From: Isoperla grammatica
Lineage: Eukaryota > Arthropoda > Insecta > Plecoptera > Perlodidae
NCBI GenBank assembly: GCA_945910005.1
Contig: OX246746.1
Location: 27,489,075 to 27,553,074 of the forward strand
DNA: 64,000 bases
Direction: 5' to 3'
Part shown: one piece after another, positions 24,915 through 38,089 of the stretch
Layout of the letters: each line of letters starts with the position of its first letter
Numbering within the stretch: the first letter of the stretch is position 1
Program-made: the position numbers and the translations under genes
Notes under the pieces: generated by a model
Told to the model about the DNA's origin: nothing
Seen by the model: the letters and a program-made list of their open reading frames with translations, nothing else
The model's database searches: none

Positions 24915-26127
24915 TCTGGAGACCTCGATGCTGGGTTTAGCTTATTTTGAGTTGCAAGAGAAGGCAAGAGAGAGAAGGAAAGAGAGAGAAGGAAAGAGAG
25001 AGATATCCTAGGAGGAGAGTTCGGTGCTGGGGTTAGCGTATCTTGAGTTGCGAGAGAAGGAAAGAGAGAGATATCCTAGGAGGAGAGTTCGATGCTGGGG
25101 TTAGCGTATCTTGAGTTGCGAGAGAAGGAAAGAGAGAGAATATATCCTAGGAGGAGAGTTCGATGCTGGGGTTAGCGTATCTTGAGTTGCGAGAGAAGGA
25201 AAGAGAGAGATATCCTAGGAGGAGAGTTCGATGCTGGGGTTAGGGTATCTTGGGTTACGAGAGAAGGAAAGAGAGAGAGATCCTAGGAGGAGAGTTCGAT
25301 GGTTGTATCTTGAGTTGCGAGAGAAGGAAAGAGAGAGATATCCTAGGAGAGTTCGATGATGGGTTTAGCGTATCTTGAGTTGCGAGAGAAGGAAAGAGAG
25401 AGATATCCTAGGAGAGTTCGATGCTGGGATTAGCGTATCTTGAATTGCGAGAGAAGGAAAGAGAGAGATATCCTAGGAGGAGAGTTCGATGCTGGGGTAA
25501 GCGTATCTTGAGTTGCGAGTGAAGGAAAGAGAGAGATATCCTAGGAGGAGAGTTCGATGCTGGGCTTAGCGTATCTTGAGTTCCGAGAGAAGGAAAGAGA
25601 GAGATATCCTAGGAGGAGAGTTCGATGCTGGGGTTAGCGTATCTTGAGTTGCGAGAGAAGGAAAGAGAGAGATATCCTAGGAGGACAGTTCGATGCTGGG
25701 CTTAGCGTATCTTGAGTTCCGAGAGAAGGAAAGAGAGAGATATCCTAGGAGGAGAGTTCGATGCTGGGGTTAGCGTATCTTGAGTTGCGAGAGAAGGAAA
25801 GAGAGAGATATCCTAGGAGAGTTCGATGCTGGGATTAGCGTATCTTGAGTTGCGAGAGAAGGAAAGAGAGAGATATCCTAGGAGAGTTCGATGCTGGGAT
25901 TAGCGTATCTTGAGTTGCGAGAGAAGGAAAGAGAGAGATATCCTAGAAGGAGAGTTCGATGCTGGGGTTAGCGTATCTTGAGTTGCGAGAGAAGGAAAGA
26001 GAGAGATATCCTAGGAGAGTTCGATGCTGGGATTAGCGTATCTTGAGTTGCGAGAGAAGGAAAGAGAGAGATATCCTAGGAGAGTTCGATGCTGGGATTA
26101 GCGTATCTTGAGTTGCGAAGAAAAGAT
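24915..26127. repeat. Large 65-68-bp minisatellite, about 18 copies
   Basis: The unit contains GAGAGTTCGATGCTGGG, TTAGCGTATCTTGAGTTGCG, AGAGAAGGAAAGAGAGAGA and the palindromic TATCCTAGGA. Two length classes alternate (68 with GGAGGAGAG, 65 with GGAGAG); one copy near 25.3 kb is internally deleted. The first units are degenerate with extra AGAGAAGGAA runs, the usual sign of an array edge. A polypurine block recurs in every unit. No coding function. Confidence 0.95.
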
Positions 26128-27436
26128 ATAAGAAAGTAATATCATTGTAGAGTTGTCAGTTTAAGTTATGACAATACCAAATATGGAAGGAGATAACGGC
26201 AATGGTTTCTATACGAAATTGTAACAAAAGCTGTTTGTGATATATGTTACATAATTGTCAACATGTCACTCTGAGCTGAGAAGAGGCGGAACTCTCCATT
26301 GCCTTATGTGCCCGGCCGTTATCAATGAGACAGTTCAAAACACAAGATAAGTTCACATAAGATGATCAGATAGTGTTGGTGGTTGCTTTAATCTCGTTTT
26401 AAGGCCATTGCGCTTTCACGTTTTCCAACTTTCGCCATCTTTATAAGAAGAACTCTAAACATAGACATTTACGAGCTTGAAATTATCAAAGTAATTAATT
26501 ATCAATTAATGAAATTGGTTTCTAATGCGTGTAACGGGCCATCATTAACTAGGATGTATGGGCTCTTAATTTAGTTAACCGTAACTTCTTATTATAAACA
26601 TGAATCGATGTTTTATACTACTTGTGAATGACGTCACAATGTTACTTCCCGCTCTACTCAGTATCGTAGTGGGTTGTTTTCAAACAATTCTCGATAAGCA
26701 GACAGGATAGTAAAATATTACGAGACTAGTAAACGATATTTCAATATGAACTTATTACCTTGATTGCTAGATTATCGGCAGATTTTCTAGAAACCAGTTT
26801 GTAAAATGCTGGAGCGCGTGCTAGTGCATTATTGTCACACGAGAAAAGAGTGCACTGTAGTGTTAACGAAAGCAAATTAATCCATTCAATAAAAAACAAA
26901 ACTAGAAAATGTAGGAATAGTAAGCGTGAGATTTATTGATGTAGATAAGTAAATTTAATGATATAGACGCCGCATTAATAAATCATAATACAATTGAGAA
27001 AGTTTTGAGATTTATTTCTTACATGGATGTTATTTGTATTGCGTACAAGTACGTGTACAAAGCAGACTGTCTTAGTCGTCGTGCACATGTAAAACGGTTG
27101 GAGAAAAATCGGTTATTATAATGTAACATACGATAAGCTAGAATACAAAATACAAAGTCGTATACACAAATTTAAGTATGAAACTGAAATGATGGACATA
27201 AATCGATAAGCATATAATAAATGAAATTAATTAATTATAGAAAACTCCAGTGGAAAATTGGCATGCACAGTAAGGGGTAAGCGGATTTCAAAATTAGTTC
27301 CCGTATAATTAGAATCTACGAGGTAAGCGTCTGATGTGATCCTTTATCATTTTATTTTCATCATTAATTTCATCATTATTATAACTGTTCATGTTCATTT
27401 TTATTATTTTTTCCTATTTACTTTTTACCACTGCAG
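26128..27436. other. Intergenic AT-rich DNA
   Basis: No open frame, repeat array or RNA gene is supported. The end of this stretch is a long pyrimidine-rich tract (27380-27434) that leads into the possible acceptor of the next entry. Confidence 0.5.
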
Positions 27437-27606
27437 ATACTCTAACGCAAAGCTGGCGTGCATTCAAGGAAAGAGATATTACTCCACCTTCCGTCGTTGC
27501 AATTACAGAGCGGGAAGCTGGTATAGGTACTGTCTCTAATTGCACGTTGTTCTTCCTGGCCTGTGCAACATTCGGCAAGAAAGGAGCAACATCACACATG
27601 AGATAG
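27437..27606 (+). CDS. Candidate terminal exon, unrecognised protein
   Basis: A long T-rich tract ending in TTTTTACCACTGCAG forms a textbook splice acceptor just before 27437. Downstream, a plus-strand frame (first two bases completing a codon) encodes TLTQSWRAFKERDITPPSVV, then AITEREAGIGTVSNCTLFF and a short tail ending with a stop at 27604-27606. GC content rises relative to the flanks. No partner exon was found upstream, and the minus strand is also open here, so strand and reality are uncertain. Function unknown. Confidence 0.3.
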
Positions 27607-27719
27607 AGCGAGATGGACGAAGCCTCTGCTGTACCATACCGTTCCAAGGTCAACGACACAGAAGCAATCACACCAGTACCAATCTATACTGATGTACAAA
27701 CGAACTCGTGTTTGTCTGT

Positions 27720-27985
27720 CATGTTTGCATCGCACCTGCACGGGGCTAGTGACGATCCACGGTCGCCATGCTTGCATCGCACCTGCACGGGGCTAGTGAC
27801 GATGCACGGTCGTCATGTTTGCATCGCACCTGCACGGGGCCAGTGACGATCCACGGTCGCCATGTTTGCACCGCACCTGCACGGGGCCAGTGACGATTCA
27901 CGGTCGTCATGTTTGCATCGCACCTGCACGGGGCCAGTGACGATCCACGGTCGTCATGTTTGCATCGCACCTGCACTTGACCAGT
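27720..27985. repeat. 47-bp tandem repeat, about 5.6 copies
   Basis: Copies start with CATGTTTGCATCGCACC (or variants) at 27720, 27767, 27814, 27861, 27908 and 27955. Units are GC-rich compared with the flanks and differ at a few positions. The last copy runs directly into the SINE head at 28000. Both strands stay open through the array, so predicted proteins here are artefacts. Confidence 0.95.
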
Positions 27986-27999
27986 GCATTTGCACCGAT

Positions 28000-28180
28000 A
28001 TATAGGTAGCTCAGTAAGACGTGAGACTTTAATTTGGGAGGTTGCCGGTTCGATTCCGGCCACCGGCGACCCTTCCTGAAGGTGTGTTTCGATGTTTCCC
28101 TCAGTCGTAAAGTCGAATGCTGAGATTGACCCCTACTAATAACCCTCAGCCATTCCTACCCAACTATCCAAACACCCTAA
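28000..28180 (+). mobile_element. tRNA-derived SINE with body
   Basis: A-box GGTAGCTCAGTAAG (from 28005) and B-box GGTTCGATTCC (28047-28057) are well formed. The body follows: TGTTTCGATGTTTCCCTCAG, GTCGAATGCTGAGATTGACC and a pyrimidine-rich CCTACCCAACTATCC end. Short sequences of this kind after a tRNA head are common in arthropod SINEs. The copy near 49.52-49.59 kb shares the GGTTGCCGGTTCGATTCCGG core. Confidence 0.65.
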
Positions 28181-31100
28181 CATAACTAGTTAGTCACCCG
28201 AAGAAGATTCTTTTGTCGAGGGTTCTTCTTAGTCACCGGAAGAAAGGTTACTTACGTCCAGGGCCGGAAGGCAACGGTAAGTCCGATAGTTTTATCCTTT
28301 GATTCAACAGTTATAAACAAGATAGATTGAATGAAATGTTAATCACTCGGAAGTAATAGCAAAAGGCCCTTCTCTTATCTTGATGTAAAGTGTGTTAAAG
28401 TTTAGCCCTTCTTTTTGGTATCACGGCGTTAGTATTATTCAATAGATTTGAAAGTAGGTTGACAGAAGAACTCTGTGTGGAAGCATTTAGCATTACCATT
28501 ACTAATAAAACTTTTCCCTGTTAGTCATTAGCATGTATTTAAAACTCGTGCATGACTGTGGGCGAACATATCTCTTAGGAGAGCAAATCAGTGAAGCACG
28601 ACGCTACAAAATGGACTTCACTCACACTACAGTAATCGACGGAAAGTTGTAGCGTGAATTAAATACGTTTGAAGTGAAAGACTGAAATGGTTAGAAATTG
28701 TAGCAAGATGAAGTTGTGAAAACAATTCAATCAAAGGAGACAACAAATAGAAACGAGACGTGTATAACAACAAAGGCAATCAAATATACAAATTGTTTGA
28801 ATTCTCCTTAATTTTATCTGAATGCTACCCCATAGAAAATGTAAAAAGTATGTTGATTGTAAAACGGAAATGAAAATAGCCAATTGTCTTATTCAGAGAT
28901 ACAAATCTACATTAAAATTATTGTAATTTAGTCAAGTGATTTCAGAAAATTATAATAATAAATTCAAAAGATTTCTTGACTTGCTGTTTGTAACCAAACA
29001 AGTCCCATTTTTAAGCATTTTAACAGACGTATCTAGAAGTTTGCATAGTACGTAAGGATGTACAAAAAGGCACCGTTGTGACACATTTTTTTAAATTAGT
29101 TCTCAACAAATAGAAAATAATCAAGGTAGATTAATTTGTAAAATGTCCAAAAAAAGAATGTTCATGATTTAAAAAAATATTTCCCAAATATTGAATCAAA
29201 ATCTACAAGTATCGAAACCTTTTTTCTTACATTTCAATCATAACAGTGCAATATTTCAGATACGTCAAATTTTTCTTGGAGAGCATGAAACTCCAATTTT
29301 CCTTAACGTCCAACACGTCCCGTGAAGCGCTATTGGAAATACCTGACATTCACGTTCGAAAACATGAACAAATATTTATTGACTGAGTTTGTTCATAATT
29401 CAGTAATACAATAATAATGGTTGTACCGAAACAGTTTTTATTCAATTATGTTGGTGTGTGTAGATACACGATTGGAATTTCTAGAAGAGATTGACGGTAA
29501 AAAGCCAAGAGAAAAGCCAAAAGGTAAACCGTCAAGTTCTTGGGCTCATATTGGAATGATTTAAAAGAAGAGGAAGTAAAAAACGTGCGAATTACAAGAG
29601 TATATCAACAGTGAAGGAATGTGTGAACAGTGTCAGCCAGGATGTGAGTTGCCCGGAGTGTGTGTCTACTGTCTACTGTCCACCCCTAACAGGATATACT
29701 CGTGAACGTATGTTGTTGATTTTAAATAAATCCCAAGCTTTCTATATTTCCTATTGAATATTCTCAACGTTAAACCAAGTTGTTTGAACAAGCTAGGATT
29801 TCTTTAACCACACATTTTTTCGAAACACACTTCTCTTCTTTGGACTTTCAGTTAGAAATAAAACAAACTGCAATGGCCAGCTCGCAAAATTAACGGTATT
29901 TTAATGATATCTTAAAAACGACTTGAGATACTGAAAAAGCGATTAATACCTGCAATTTGGTTTTGATGAGAAAAACGATGAATTTAAAAGTTTTTTATTG
30001 TTACGATTACCCTTAAATATGATAGTTTTTGAATTCATTGTATGGCTGGTACGAAACTAAATCGCCGGTATGAATCACTGTTTTATTGTCTAGAAGAGTT
30101 CCCAAGACATCCAGTCGAACAAATACCTTGAAGTGAGATGTTTTATAGATTATCACAGAATAGGATTTCAGAAAAACATTGTTATATTATTGTTCCGTCA
30201 ATTACGTGAACGTAACATGCCTTGAGTAGAATAAATCAAGTGATGAATCCCAAATGCAAATATACCACCATATCACTTCAATTGGCCGCCCAATAATTCC
30301 AGTGTATACTCGCAGGCATAATTAAATCAATGACACGCCAGTATAACATCTATTAGCTCTTATCACCAGTGTAGTTTTATCACCCTATTATATTTTGGCT
30401 CAATCTAATCTACGAATCAATAAGCAAAGTTGATGAGAAATAACGAGCAGTATAACCATACAGTGAAATATTTGAAACTTGTTTCAATACAGTTTTAAGT
30501 TCTTATAAAACAGCATTATTGATATTTATCACTTTTTCAGTAAATTGTGGAGCGTAATCAAGATATTGGTTTTATAGAGACCACCCCTTTGAATTAAACT
30601 CCACATAATGTGTGTGTGCGTGTCGTCTATGAAAAATAACCTGAAAATGTTACATTATGCAGTCGTCCAAACTCCTTTCACATTGGGACTGTTATTCTAG
30701 CTCATTTGGTTAATACGGTATTGTTGAAGATTCAGTTTATAACTAAACAACATCTCAGTTTAATGTGAATGAGAGAGGAGATTTTTCTAGGGCACGCTTT
30801 ATTGAAGTGCCAACCTAGACTAGAACTGTTTCAGTCAACAACTTCGCACATTTCAAAACATTTGCAAGGTTTTGTTCAAATGAAATTAGAAAACGTAAAG
30901 ATATAACAGCTTCCGCTTACACGTTTAGACGAAAATTTACGCTTATCTGTATATTTATTATTTTGTTTCACTATTATCTACTCTTTATGACTATTTCTAT
31001 GATAAAGCATGACTATACTCCGTACATGGACCTATGTCGCTGCTGCCACTGACCTTATTTTAACATTTTACCACGGAAGACGTGATTTTATGTATAAACA

Positions 31101-34001
31101 ATGCAAATTTACGATTTTAAACGAGATTTGTAGTAATGATTAGTTTTATTTACGAATATCAGATGCGAATAACAATTCGTGGACTTTCTCTATATAAATA
31201 TTCATTAACCTTAATTATAGTCTAAACATAAATTTAGTTGAATGTACTTACGGGCTTCTTTATTTCGGCGTGCTGCCGTAATGTACAGCTCACATCTACT
31301 GACGTACGCCATGATCCTGAAGGTTCGTTCACTGATAATTCAATGCCAATGTCTCACTGAGGTGGAAACTGCATGCTTCACTGAAGCCTCACGATGTCAT
31401 GCGAATGATAGAATATCTCCAACTAACACCTCAAATCGTTGCGTTTCTTACGAGAACTTGAATGATGGGTCGCGGAGAGATTAATGGAGAGGGGAGAACT
31501 AAGCACCGAAACCAGTTGAAGTTCTTATACTGTGTTTTCTCGTTGCTCAAGTCGATGCCCACTTTTGTCGCAATGCCGGTTTGTTTACACTCTAATGTAG
31601 AGGTCGCAGATTCTTTAGTTAATCATGTATATGGTCACAATACCGGAACAGCCTCGGATACACTCGTTAGGAGTAACAGATTGAGCCGACCGTTAACCCC
31701 TGAGACACTCGCGGAAATCGCAAACTTAGATGTCACAATCAATTTGATTAATGCATAAATAAGTCTTCAAAGAATTAATTCCGCTAGGAAAACACCGAAT
31801 TTAAGAGAAATAAAAAAATAAACTACGCCGTTGTAGGTACTAAACTCAGTTTCGTTTTGTCAGGTGGTCCAGAGTGATAAAATATTTCCACCTAAGTAAA
31901 ACTACTGCTTAGAGCACGTGACACGTGGTGTGGTAGTGAGGAGTAGTAAAAGAGCGACCGCCACCGTTGAAGAGCCGAGAAACTGTGCTAGAGCTGGCCT
32001 GTCTGCCAGTGAGACTTGCGATGGATGCACTTGCTGAACGACACGCACTGAAAACAAGCCTCTCTCGGCCGTCCCTCTCTTCTCTCGTTCCCTCGCTCTC
32101 ATTAGCAACATTATTACCATTCACTGACGAACGTATTAGAGGTAATTCCCATTGATTAAGAAACAAACATTCGTGAATGCTGGGAAGAGTAGATGGGAAT
32201 ACATGAAGGCTCAATTGACCGCCATTATTATAATAAGATGAAAGTATTATACATATGTTAAAACGTTCAATCTTTACCGAATTTTCTAATCTTGAGCAAA
32301 AGGACACATTTACATACAGCATTTATTTGCTTTCAACACCACACCACTGTTTTCAATAATGGTTTATTCATTTAACGTTTTATCTCTCGTTAGCTACGAA
32401 GGCAATCGCGATTATGCCGACAGCCTATGATGATGCACGGTATAAGAAAGAGCCAATGCACGAGCAGTGAGTGGAAAGCTCTATAACCCAATATTTGTTT
32501 AAGATAAATAATTACATTTTTATTTATACATCGATCAGTAAGTATTTAAATTGAGTTATGTTTTCGGAATGATCTGCAAACGCAGTATCCGTTGAACATT
32601 GGCCAAAAGTGTACTTAGATTCTACAACCCTGCAATGTCGAGGTCAAAGATCTTGTGACCACCTCATAAGAAAACAAAGCAACACCCATCGTCTCAATTG
32701 TCCTCATTGGATGGACATGACTGGACAATCAACGCGCATGTCCTCCAATAACCACGTGACTAGTCGAACAGGTCAATAATACCTCATTAGACCCAAGTCC
32801 CAGTCACGATGCAAACTTTATTTTGCTTGCAGAATATCCGCATAACCCGCTCCCCCCCCCCCCCCCCCCGGACATAAACAGCAGGAATCTGCGAACGTAG
32901 TCGCAATCTACCCAGTACGACTTCATCAACGCTCTCTCTGGCCCAGCACAAGGTTGAAAAGTGTCTTAAGTTAGCCTAAGTTACAACACGATAATTACGC
33001 CCATTCATCCGCCCTATAATTCGCATTAACCGCACTCGTAGTAGATTTATTTCACATCGTGATTTAAACTTTAAAGGCATTCCGTTAATATCTTATTCTC
33101 TTTAGCAATGAGTCATTCGTCTTCGTCAAGGTAATGGCATAATAATATGATTCGCTTTTTGAACAAGCTGGTCCATATTTGATAAGTGTTTCGTTCTACA
33201 TAATGAGGGCTTTAAAAGGCGGCTAATTTACAAGCGTATACTCGTTAAGCTGACTTGACAGACATATGGATGGCTTGCTTCAGTTAGAATATGGACGATG
33301 GCCTGCGCGCAACATGAGAAGTCGGTGACAGATTGGGGTGGCTTAATTTCAAGGCAATGCTATTGAATTCTAAACGTTATTAGGTATTATGTTTAATTTG
33401 AAAGTTGTGTTTAACAATTTGTACTTAAATAAGGTAGTGTGATACGATTGATACTGATTGATTGACGATTGATATTTCAATTCAAGTAATATTCCTGATA
33501 ATATTGTCAAGAATATAACAATTCATATACTCAAGTCCATATGTCAATGTTGGACCAATATCTCTGTCTGCTTTTAAGTCGGTATCGAATGTTGTAACTT
33601 ACGTTGATATTAAAATAGGCGGTTTGCAACATCTAGTGAAGAGTCTGGACATAGGTATATGTCATTAACAACTAGTGAAATGCCAGGATCCAGTTGTATT
33701 AAACATAAGTCCTTTGTATATCCGGTTCCAGGGTTCCTCATCCGTCTAGAGAACGCGAATAATTCATTGTTTTGTTTCCCGAATAAGAAGGCCTTGAAAG
33801 TATACAAATGGAAATTGTGAGGTTATTAGGCGTATCATTTAATGACTAATTAAGAATTGATGAGTGGATTTTTCATTAGAAGTTATTCCCGCTAAGCATT
33901 ATGTGCAAAGCTTGCTATTGGTGAAACAATTCATATGTTATTCAAGACGAGGACACGTGTATAGACGGTATTATCAATCAATGAGCATATTGAACTCTTA
34001 C
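28181..34001. other. Non-coding DNA, probably intron or 3' side of the docking-protein gene
   Basis: The upstream coding exon ends in a donor at 34002, so the next exon should lie somewhere to the left, but I could not identify it. Open frames at 31242-31758 (plus) and 31902-32322 (minus) show no recognised motif. An 18-base C run lies at 32852-32869. The minus frame at 33613-33792 is discussed separately. The rest is AT-rich without visible repeats. Confidence 0.4.
33613..33792 (-). other. Open frame behind an acceptor-like site, minus strand
   Basis: After a pyrimidine-rich stretch ending TACTTTCAAG, a minus-strand frame starts AFLFGKQNNELFAFSRRM and continues to a stop after about 60 codons. 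Alternating hydrophobic and basic residues faintly suggest beta strands. However, the acceptor leaves phase 0 whereas the exon ending at 34002 leaves phase 1, so a direct join would shift frame and stop after nine further codons. It is either unrelated, part of an unseen isoform, or chance. Confidence 0.2.
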
Positions 34002-35125
34002 CTTCAGCTGGTATGTGTCCGTCCTCCTCGGTCTTGACGCAGACCCCCTCCCCCTCGCCTTCCCACTCCCCCGACGAGAGGGGCTCCTCGCTGTACTCCC
34101 CCGCGTGCTCTCCGTTCCGTATCCAAGAGTCGATCCTCTTCGCACGTACCGCCTGGTTCTCGATGATCCTCCTCCTCTCCTTGGCAATGTCCTCCATGGA
34201 CGCCTCCACGTCCAAGAGACTGACGTCGGGGAGGTTCAGACTATCGCGCACCTTCTGCCGGTCTTGCTCGTACTGCTTCATTATCTGAGCACCAATATTG
34301 CGATCGTCCTCCACCACATCTTGAGTGTCCTTGGTCTCTGACGGTGGCATCGGCTTCACGCTTGCAACGGGGCAGTTCACGTAGTACTGGGACCCGTACG
34401 CGAGGGTCGCATGTTTGATCTTGACACTCTCCGTCGACAGGGACGTCTCGATGACCACCGGGGAGCTCTGCTGGTCGTCCTTAGCCTGGTCCACCTCGGT
34501 GGGAGGGAGGTCTTTTGTTGCCCAGGTCCCGTCTTCCAAGATTTCAATGACTGACGCCAAATCCTCCGCAGGAACATTTTCATAAATCACTTGGTCCACC
34601 GGTTGCACATCTATGTTTTCGTAAATATGCAAATCACTACTTTCTACACACTTATTTCCATCACCGTTAACGTTCTCGTAAAGTGTTTCGATCGTATCTG
34701 GTTTGAGTTGAATCAGTGCATTGTTCGTTGCCATATCTCCCTCGCCACTTAGCCCAATCTCCGACGTAGAGTTCACTGTTATTTTCATCACGGCTGGTTC
34801 CAGCTCCTTATTCAGCATTGCTGAGAGAGCAGGACGATGCTTCTTGCGTTTTGGTTTGACAACTGTCGAATAGATCACGTCAGTATGCAGCAGGTAGGAT
34901 AACTCATCCAAGTCCTGGAATCCTGCAGGAGGGAGCAGATTCCTGGTGAGGGTGTCGTTGCTGTAGATGGGAACCACCCGGTTCGGGACCTGGTAGATGT
35001 CCTGAGGGAAGACTATGCCCACGTGTTCGTAGATGTGTTCCTCGGTGTCCACTGAAGAAGGTGAGTTCATGTACAGAGGCTGTGAGGTATTCTCATAGAG
35101 GGGACCACTTTCACCATTGTCAAAG
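34002..35125 (-). CDS. Large internal exon of a multi-YxN docking-type protein
   Basis: The exon is bounded by an acceptor (TTTTTCTTCTAG before 35125) and a donor (CTGAAG|GTAAGAG at 34002/34001). It is 1124 bases, uninterrupted, and clearly richer in GC than the AT-rich flanks. Seven Tyr-x-Asn motifs occur: YENT, YMNS, YSND, YENV, YENI, YENV and YVNC, along with YEHV and YSTV. A basic patch KPKRKKHRP and a C-terminal charged helix (MEDIAKERRRIIENQAVRAK) follow, then a Glu/Gly-rich acidic segment. YxN is the known core of phosphotyrosine sites read by Grb2-type SH2 domains, so a cytosolic adaptor or scaffold role is inferred. I do not recognise the family. It joins in phase to exon 38090-38391; the next exon downstream was not found. 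Confidence 0.85.
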
Positions 35126-37166
35126 CTAGAAGAAAAACAACACTACGTTAGGAATGGTAAGACACAGGGAAATTATTTTACTATTCTGCTAAATTACACT
35201 GAACATCTTCAAAACATGTTCAAAGGAAAAAGAAAGCTAGACGAGTAGCACTTGTTAGTCGCTTGGAGTTAATATCGAAACAAAGTGGCTACTTGGAGTG
35301 TAAACTGTGAGGGAGGATCAGGAAGTGGGCAAAGTAGGGGTAAAGGGGCCAGGGTCTCCCGGAGGTCAGCTTAATTATACCATATACTCTCTTAACACAT
35401 CTTCCCGACAGAAATACGTTTCGTCATCTGATTAAACATCCGAACAATTTTTCATTTCCATAAATTAAGGTTGTTATGTTAGGCTAGCAGGAAGCTCTAG
35501 TGCACAACATGATACAACCGCTAATAAGCGATTACAAGTATTGTATGGAACAGATGAAATCTGCTAGCGTCATTGCGTAGGTACGACTTGTTCTGGGTAC
35601 ATCCAGAGTAGCTACTTCCAAATTTTGTTTACGTATTTTAACGTACCATTAAATTCTTAATAGGAAATTAATTCTAAAATAGAATTGTATGTCGCTTTTA
35701 ATAACACTACTCGTTATGGATATGAACACATCAAACCCACAGTTTTGAAATGAAAAGGAACTTTTACGTACAGAATTAGGCTAACTTAAATACATTGTTT
35801 TATTTTCTTAATTTAGTTGTTTCTACAAATGCAATTACGCGGTATTTGAGGCGACAAGAACACCCAAGACATCACGGCCTCTTACAGCTGCATCCCAATA
35901 ATCGTACGAGCCACCGATAGTGGCCCACAGAGATCCGCTACCAGAATAAAAATAAAGGAATTAGAAATGCAATTTATGAGAAGGTACGGAAATTAATTTC
36001 ATTTTTGAATCCCTTACAGTGGATAATATTTAGTATTGTAATTACATGTGTGTATAGAAAAGGGGTGGTGGGAAAACATAAAACACAATAAGCCCCTTAT
36101 GAGATGAGAAATTATCAGCTTTTTGTTTCATGCAACGGTAAAAAGAAAATCTTCGTGAGGTTACCGTATCTTAGTCCCATTGCCTTAGAGGACATTCAAA
36201 ATATTGAGAATGGAATACTATCCAACGTGACTGTTAAACAAACCGGCAGTTTACTACGTGCCAGCAGCACGTGGCATCACGTACACATCGTAATAACCCA
36301 AACACAACATAATATAAAAATACATCCCGTTATTGACATAGGTGTAATGGAAAGTAATGCTTGCCTCAGTGTGGTGTAGAGGCATAGCTGTGTACCGTGA
36401 TGTAACCAAGGAGCCGACCACAATGACAACGATGAAAAATATTAAATAAAGAAAATATCGGTGAAAGTGATTCAACTAAAGATTTTCATCTTTTTGTTGT
36501 GGTTAGCATTTTTTTTTTTATAGTTCTGTCGTAAGAAATACGACCGATTGACGTTGATTATCTCACGTTCTTCCTTCTACATCTAGAAACATGTTTTACG
36601 AGTGGATACGGGTGCAGTTTACGATGCCTGCCAGTGCCATTCATGATTTGTTCTTCTCGTGCATATGTGTTTGACGTTCAAATAAAGCATCTTGCCATGA
36701 TTGTATATATTCTGAGCACTAATATAACCACAATATTCTAACTAACTAATGTTTCTATATTGTATATCCAGTCGAGCTAGGTTCCTCCTCGTGGTGACCG
36801 TTGCCCGCAAAGGGGTCTCTCGTGTATGTCGTTCAGCACCGAATCCCATGCATTCCGGCCTCTTTGCCCCCCACTCCCCCACCCCCAACCAACTAACTGG
36901 ACTCGCCTATCGAGGACCCCGGATGATGTGTGATGGAGCTGATTCGACCAATGTCATAATATAACCTAGCTTTTGAGTACGTTACAAGCACGTGCGTGCC
37001 ATGCAGAAGGCTGCAATCCTCGGCACAACTAATATCGTGCAGAAGGTCCTCAGCCTATGAGCTACATTGTCACCACCATCTTTCGGCCGCCACGCTAGGG
37101 TGCACTCTCGCATCGTCTTGGCTCAAGAGGAGCCCGATGGTGCAAATGAGAGAAGAGAAGAAAGGA

Positions 37167-37371
<205 letters not shown>

Positions 37372-37899
37372 ATTGAATATGCAACGTAGTGATTGATTGG
37401 TATTTGGGCTTTACGTCTCACATTTTTGCAACTTGACTAATCGAGACGACGAGTGGATGAAAATGAAGATGAAAAAATGTCACATGTCCGAATCAGATAC
37501 AATATACATCGCAGGGTCGTCGTAAGGGGAGTCCAGCGAGGGAGGGCAGCGCCAAGTGTGAGGACAGTAGGTGTAAAGTGACAGGGACAGGATCTGGTGG
37601 GCGTTTGGATCGCATACAGGGGTGACAAGTATTGAAGAAGAGAGAAGTGAAAGAAGAAAATGAAAACATGATGAGAGATGATGAATACAGGGATGACAAA
37701 ACAGATGCGCCAGAGCCCTCTTTGCAGGCACCGGTCACCACGAGGAGGGACCCAACTCCACCGGATGTTACATAGAGATTCTGCGACGAGACATACTACG
37801 AGAAGGTAAAATTATGATATGATTCTTGTTGCTTTACGCCTCTATTATTGCAATCATTCTATTCAAGACGATGGAGGGTGAACCATGAAGGACATGTCT

Positions 37900-37982
37900 T
37901 ATGCAAGCGGGATTTGAACCCACGTCCCTAGGTGCCACACGTACGTTTAGGACCAAACCGCACGAGCTACCGCTGTCGGCAG
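37900..37982 (-). mobile_element. tRNA-derived SINE relic in an intron
   Basis: On the minus strand, GCGGTAGCTCGTGCGG (A-box side, plus 37960-37974) and GGGTTCAAATCCC (B-box, plus 37909-37921) are spaced widely enough to suggest derivation from a tRNA with a long variable arm, such as Ser or Leu. Confidence 0.5.
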
Positions 37983-38089
37983 GACATGACTAAAGGCAAC
38001 ATTGTAAAACTGGACTCTGGACTGGACTCCAGTCTACGGAGGAGACAGACAGAGACAATACCGCTGTGAGGTCAACAACACAACTGTAC

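Noticed and set aside
27746..28063. Minus-strand protein beginning MAGIEPATSQIKVSRLTE
   Set aside because: The GIEPATSQ string is the usual false translation of a tRNA-like B-box, followed by the 47-bp repeat. A similar GIEPTTFEL occurs at 40.1-40.2 kb for the same reason.
31902..32322. Two overlapping minus-strand frames
   Set aside because: No splice sites, motifs or homology cues, and the two frames compete over the same bases.
34013..34341. Plus-strand open frames of 91 and 108 codons
   Set aside because: They lie entirely opposite the strongly supported minus-strand exon and are its shadows.
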